From an uncultured Bacteroidota bacterium (lineage in GTDB: Bacteria > Bacteroidota > Bacteroidia > Flavobacteriales > Flavobacteriaceae): a stretch of 64,000 nucleotides of DNA. The position numbers were made by a program, and so were the translations under genes. This document shows, one piece after another, positions 59,976-64,000 of the stretch. Where the stretch lies: positions 1-64,000 of the forward strand of contig CABXKB010000002.1 in the NCBI GenBank assembly GCA_902512755.1. Direction: 5' to 3'. Below the pieces are notes generated by a model, which had not been told where the DNA came from, ran no database searches, and saw nothing but the letters and a program-made list of their open reading frames with translations. Every line of letters begins with the position of its first letter. The first letter of the stretch is position 1.

Positions 59976-61268
59976 ATGCCCAAACTTGATCTTATGCTTG
60001 ATAAATTAAAAGGAAAGCATGTGCTTCTGGCTCATAGCGGTGGAGTGGACAGTAGTGTTTTAGCTCATGTTTTTATCAATAAACAGATTAATTTTTCTGT
60101 GGCACATTGCAATTTTAAATTAAGAGCAGATTCTAGTGATGGAGATTTAGAATTTGTGAAAAACTGGTGTTATCAACACAATATTTCTTTCTATTCCAAA
60201 GTTTTCGATGTTAAAGAGTATATGATTGTAAATAAAAAAAGCATCCAAGAAGCTGCTCGAGATCTTCGATATGGATGGTTTAACAGGTTGATGATTGAGT
60301 CGGAGCTTGACATTTTAGTGACGGCTCATCATCTAAATGATCAGTTAGAAACTTTTTTGATGAACTCTATTCGAGGAACTGGTATTTTAGGATTATTAGG
60401 TATCCCTCAAACTAAAAATATCATTCGCCCTCTGAAGACTATTTCTAAGAAAGAAATTCTTAATTATGCTAAAAAACATAAAATTAAATGGCGTGAGGAT
60501 AGTTCTAATGCTAAAAATGACTATTTACGAAATAAAATCAGGCATCAAGTTATTTCACCACTGGAGCAAATCAAACCTCAAGCCCTTGAAAACTTCAAAA
60601 CAACTCTAAATAACCTTTCTAATACAGAAGAATTTATTTACCTACAGTTAAACAACTTAAAAAAACAAATTTTTAAAGATGATGGTAAAATCATTCATAT
60701 TAATATCAAACATTTAAAACAGCAAAAACCCTTAAATTTTTGTTTACATCATTGGTTTTCTCCTTTTGGATTTGATATGAAAGAAGTTGAAAAATTAATT
60801 CTTACTAATAGTGGAAAAGTGATGACAAGCTATTCACACCGTTTGATTCGTGGCAGGAATGAGCTAATACTGACTCCTTTAATTGAAGAAAACAATTCTT
60901 TAATTACAATTGACATAAATAAAAGGAATCATAAACTCCCTTTTGATTTAGAATTGAAAACCGAACAGCTAATATCTAAAGAAAATTGGATGTCTAACGA
61001 AGCTTTTTTGGATAAAGACTTATTAAAAAATCCGCTACACATCAGGAAGTATAGGGAAGGTGATTACTTTTACCCTTCTGGAATGCAGGGTAAAAAATTA
61101 CTTAGTAAATTTTTCAAGGACGAAAAATATTCCCTTTTAGAAAAAGAACAGCAGTGGTTATTATGCTCTGATGAAAAAATAGTATGGGTAGTGGGAAGAC
61201 GTTGTGATCGACGTTTTACAGCCAATTCAAAAACAAAGAATAAAATTTTAATGCGTTTAGGGGAATGA
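59976..61268 (+). CDS. tilS: tRNA(Ile)-lysidine synthase
   Basis: A 430-aa N-type ATP pyrophosphatase. The P-loop is LLAHSGGVDSSVLAH (Ser21 to Ser26), with the family blocks FSVAHCNFKLRADSSDGD and VTAHHLNDQLETFLMNSIRGTG. It attaches lysine to C34 of the AUA-reading tRNA-Ile, an essential step. The C-terminal TilS domain is visible in HIRKYREGDYFYPSGMQGKKLLSKFF. It overlaps the dsbD start by 4 bases. Confidence 0.95.
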   Translation: MPKLDLMLDKLKGKHVLLAHSGGVDSSVLAHVFINKQINFSVAHCNFKLRADSSDGDLEFVKNWCYQHNISFYSKVFDVKEYMIVNKKSIQEAARDLRYGWFNRLMIESELDILVTAHHLNDQLETFLMNSIRGTGILGLLGIPQTKNIIRPLKTISKKEILNYAKKHKIKWREDSSNAKNDYLRNKIRHQVISPLEQIKPQALENFKTTLNNLSNTEEFIYLQLNNLKKQIFKDDGKIIHINIKHLKQQKPLNFCLHHWFSPFGFDMKEVEKLILTNSGKVMTSYSHRLIRGRNELILTPLIEENNSLITIDINKRNHKLPFDLELKTEQLISKENWMSNEAFLDKDLLKNPLHIRKYREGDYFYPSGMQGKKLLSKFFKDEKYSLLEKEQQWLLCSDEKIVWVVGRRCDRRFTANSKTKNKILMRLGE

Positions 61269-63247
61269 AAAAGTTGTTGTTATTGTTGTTATGGAGTTTG
61301 ATGCTCAATGCCCAAATAAAAGAACCTGTCGAATGGCAAACTTCAATCAAAATGATTAAGCAAGATGTTTATATTTTAACTTTTGAAGCTAAAATTGCAC
61401 CTAAATGGCACTTATATTCGCAGTTCTCTGACCCCGATGGTGCTATTCCTACTGAATTTATATTTAAAGAAAATGCAGCGTTTAAAAAAACAGGTCCAAC
61501 TCAAGAGAGTCAAACACTTGTTAACTATGACAAATTCTTCGACATGAATCTAACCTATTTTAATGATAGGGCAAAATTTAATCAGGAAATTGAACTCCTA
61601 AATCCAAACTCAAATGAAATTGAAGTCGAAGTTGAGGTTAATTATCAGGCTTGTGACGATTCCTTATGTATTTTTAGATCAGAGAATTTTATTATCGCTT
61701 TTGACGGTTCTAATCTAGCCACTAATCAAAAAATCAATAAAAAAAGTAAAAAACTCTCTGATGCACTTCGTTTACAATTGAATGAAACAGAATTTTTAGA
61801 GAGTGAAATAACAAAGGAGGGTACCTACTCTTATTTAAATATTTTCATACTCGGTTTTATTGGCGGTTTGTTAGCCTTATTGACTCCCTGTGTTTTTCCA
61901 ATGATTCCACTTACGGTATCATTTTTCTTAAAAAAATCAATCTCTTCCTCTCGAGGTATTTTTAATGCTTTAACGTATGCTTTTTTTATAGTTTTAATTT
62001 ATGGTTTTTTGAGTTTACCTTTTCATTTTATAGACTCATTAGATCCTGAGATACTTAATACCCTAGCAACAAGTATATTTTTAAACCTAATGTTTTTTGT
62101 TGTATTTGTATTTTTTGCTTTTTCCTTTTTTGGATTTTACGATCTTACATTACCTACTCAATGGGGAGATAGAGCCGATAAGGCCTCAGTTAGTAAAGGT
62201 GTGGTTGGTATATTTTTTATGGCACTTACACTAGCTATAGTTTCCTTTTCTTGCACAGGACCAATTTTAGGATCTTTACTTGCTGGCTCTATTACTGCTG
62301 AAGGAGGAGCTACGCAGTTGTCAATTGGAATGCTTGGTTTTGGGATCGCTTTAGGGCTGCCTTTCGGTTTATTTGCATTGTTTCCTAATACTTTAAAAGC
62401 TTTACCCAAATCAGGTAACTGGATGACTACGATAAAAGTAATTTTAGGATTTTTAGAATTAGCTTTAGCTTTAAAATTTTTATCAAATGCCGACTTGGTA
62501 GCTCATTTAGGTCTATTAAAGCGTGAAGTTTTTATTGGGATTTGGACCCTATTAACTTTTACCTTAACTCTTTATCTTTTTGGAATATTTCGTTTTCCAA
62601 ATGAAGTAAAAGAGCCATTATCAAAAACCCGTTATTCTATTGCAGGACTTTCACTTGTTTTAACCTCTTATCTGTTTCTTGGTTTAGTATCATCAACTAA
62701 TACACTTAAGCTTTTGAGCGGTTTTCCTCCTCCTGAATATTATAGCTTGCATAGTCAAGACTCAGATTGTCCTCTTGGTTTGGAATGTTATAAAGATTAT
62801 GAAAAAGGAGAAAAAGTAGCGCTTTCTAAAGGAAAACCGATGTTACTAGACTTTACCGGATGGGCCTGTGTTAATTGTCGTAAAATGGAAGAAAAAGTTT
62901 GGTCTGAACCAGACGTTTATTCGCTTTTAAAAGAAGAGTATATTATCATATCACTTTATGTAGATGATAGAGAACCATTAGCAAAAGATGATCAGTTTAA
63001 TTTTAAATATCCAAATGGACGCATTAAAAAAATCAATACTGTTGGAAAGAAATGGGCGACCTTTCAAGCAATAAATTTTAATACTGCTTCACAACCTTTT
63101 TACATTCAAATAAATTCAGATGGAACAATTTTAAATAATCCAATACAATACACTGATCCTAAGACTTTTAAAATCTGGCTACAAACTGGATTAAATAACT
63201 TAAAGCCTAAAATAAAGGCTAAATATATTAAGTTAAAAAATTTATAG
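61265..63247 (+). CDS. dsbD: thiol:disulfide interchange protein DsbD
   Basis: A 660-aa protein with DsbD domain order. Signal peptide (LLLLLWSLMLNA); alpha domain with the Cys pair in YQACDDSLCIF (residues about 130-140); eight-helix membrane domain (about residues 195-485) with the CcdA Cys in TPCVFPMIPLTVSFFLKK and SFSCTGPILGSLL; C-terminal thioredoxin-like domain with GWACVNCRKMEEKVW (Cys pair at about 535/538). It carries electrons from cytoplasmic thioredoxin to the periplasm for disulfide isomerisation and cytochrome c maturation, useful given the c-type cytochrome in this window. Coupled to tilS by overlap. Confidence 0.93.
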   Translation: MKKLLLLLLWSLMLNAQIKEPVEWQTSIKMIKQDVYILTFEAKIAPKWHLYSQFSDPDGAIPTEFIFKENAAFKKTGPTQESQTLVNYDKFFDMNLTYFNDRAKFNQEIELLNPNSNEIEVEVEVNYQACDDSLCIFRSENFIIAFDGSNLATNQKINKKSKKLSDALRLQLNETEFLESEITKEGTYSYLNIFILGFIGGLLALLTPCVFPMIPLTVSFFLKKSISSSRGIFNALTYAFFIVLIYGFLSLPFHFIDSLDPEILNTLATSIFLNLMFFVVFVFFAFSFFGFYDLTLPTQWGDRADKASVSKGVVGIFFMALTLAIVSFSCTGPILGSLLAGSITAEGGATQLSIGMLGFGIALGLPFGLFALFPNTLKALPKSGNWMTTIKVILGFLELALALKFLSNADLVAHLGLLKREVFIGIWTLLTFTLTLYLFGIFRFPNEVKEPLSKTRYSIAGLSLVLTSYLFLGLVSSTNTLKLLSGFPPPEYYSLHSQDSDCPLGLECYKDYEKGEKVALSKGKPMLLDFTGWACVNCRKMEEKVWSEPDVYSLLKEEYIIISLYVDDREPLAKDDQFNFKYPNGRIKKINTVGKKWATFQAINFNTASQPFYIQINSDGTILNNPIQYTDPKTFKIWLQTGLNNLKPKIKAKYIKLKNL

Positions 63248-63320
63248 AGCCAAATAGTATTTTAAATTGAATAAATTGTTTTGAGGCTCCTGTATAAATT
63301 CCATATCATTTTTGTAAGAT

Positions 63321-64000
63321 TCACTTAACAAAATAAATATCATTTATTGGCACTCTAAATCTTTCACCATAAACACCGTCTTTTTGTCGAATCCCACAAC
63401 CAATTACCATACTGATTTCTGCAGCTTTAGGAAGACTAAGGATTGATTTTAAACGGACAGAGTCAAAACCTTCCATAGGACAAGTATCATAACCTAGAGC
63501 AGACATGCTCAACATAAAGGTCTGAGCAGCAAGGGCACAGCTTTTATGTCCGACCACTCTTAAATCACCAGCTTTTACCTCGCGATACGTAACTTTTTTT
63601 AAACCATCCCAACTAGTTTTTAAGCTGTGAAGAAATCCATTCAATGGTTGAGTTCCTTTATATAGTTTAGGAATAATTTTTTGATAGTAATCTAATGCTC
63701 CTTTGATTTTTTTTTTGTCTAAACCTTTATTAGAGTTTTTTATAAAATTGAGATTAGATTGGATGCGCTCAGGCCAAAGGTCTAATCTTACAACTGGAAT
63801 AACTAATTCTTGAGCAGTTTTTGCCGCAGGTTGGTTGTAACACACTTTAGCAATGTCTTTCAAAAGGTCCTTTGATTGTATATGATAAAATTCCCACAAC
63901 TGAAGATTGCTGCTTGTTGGAGCTAAGCTAGCTTGTTTAATACATTGCTTAACTAACTTACTTTCAATTGACTTTTCTGGATCGTAAACTCTCACCGAAC
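63321..64000 (-). CDS. nitroreductase family protein (5' end outside window)
   Basis: About 224 residues are visible; the frame stays open to the right edge (SVRVYDPEKSI is preceded in frame by coding sequence), and the GTG at 63995 is an internal Val, so the N-terminus is missing. Blocks: CIKQASLAPTSSNLQLWEFYHI (FMN-contacting region) and AAQTFMLSMSALGYDTCPMEGFD near the C-terminus. Family members are FMN-dependent NAD(P)H oxidoreductases acting on nitro or quinone compounds. Substrate unknown. It converges on dsbD. Confidence 0.85.
   Translation of the reverse strand, partial: SVRVYDPEKSIESKLVKQCIKQASLAPTSSNLQLWEFYHIQSKDLLKDIAKVCYNQPAAKTAQELVIPVVRLDLWPERIQSNLNFIKNSNKGLDKKKIKGALDYYQKIIPKLYKGTQPLNGFLHSLKTSWDGLKKVTYREVKAGDLRVVGHKSCALAAQTFMLSMSALGYDTCPMEGFDSVRLKSILSLPKAAEISMVIGCGIRQKDGVYGERFRVPINDIYFVK

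Noticed and set aside
1..64000. CRISPR array, insertion sequence or prophage
   Set aside because: I saw no regularly spaced repeats, transposase genes, terminal inverted repeats or phage structural genes; the HUH gene is the only mobile-element hint.

Overview
This window looks like chromosomal DNA of a marine-type member of the Flavobacteriaceae (Bacteroidota). The signs are low G+C, secreted and lipoprotein genes beginning MKK with short signal peptides, a type IX secretion sorting domain, promoters of the TAnnTTTG type, a ribBA gene whose GTP cyclohydrolase half is degenerate, and the Bacteroidota order of arginine genes with the transcarbamylase ArgF'. I see no plasmid backbone, CRISPR array or insertion sequence. 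Nearly all functions below are read from protein motifs; no database search was possible.

Bases 1-29000 are an accessory region of secreted, surface and redox genes: the end of an alkaline phosphatase-superfamily protein, two putative metallopeptidase lipoproteins, a secreted protein with a paralogue at 37.5 kb, a RetSat-like oxidoreductase with an MDR reductase, a CotH-like lipoprotein, two large VPS10/BNR propeller proteins, an S9 peptidase, an indoleamine 2,3-dioxygenase family enzyme and a GH95 fucosidase. In the middle (13083-18333) is a four-gene minus-strand operon: DUF1800, DUF1501 with a T9SS tail, an FnIII lipoprotein and a Rieske protein. It is divergent from a membrane protein (18471-19787) that looks like a transmembrane one-component regulator. 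A 12+12 bp inverted repeat lies between them.

Bases 29000-37400 hold a nitrous oxide reduction island. It contains a lipoprotein cytochrome c, clade II-like nosZ, a NosB-like membrane protein, nosL, nosD, nosF, nosY, two small membrane proteins and a Crp/Fnr regulator on the other strand. Three transcription units here each carry an FNR-type box (TGAT/C-N4-ATCA) centred exactly 29.5 bp upstream of a TAnnTTTA promoter element. This is the strongest regulatory signal in the window and ties the two unknown small membrane proteins to N2O respiration.

Bases 37400-39075 hold a second copy of the secreted paralogue, a minimal HUH Rep-like protein and tRNA-Ser(UGA), possibly the relic of an element integrated next to the tRNA.

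Bases 39100-64000 are core genome: a TauE/SafE transporter; ftsK-lolA-lptFG-ribBA; katG; nhaC; lpd; the arginine operon GNAT-argG-argC-proC-argD-argF'-argB-argE-argH, all on the minus strand with tiny gaps or overlaps; tilS-dsbD; and a nitroreductase cut by the right edge. The arginine operon appears self-sufficient for glutamate to arginine if the GNAT protein supplies the first acylation. The ArgF' specificity residue hints at succinylated intermediates.

Small dispersed intergenic repeats, often next to intrinsic terminators, occur near 13.0, 19.8, 24.7 and 37.4 kb.
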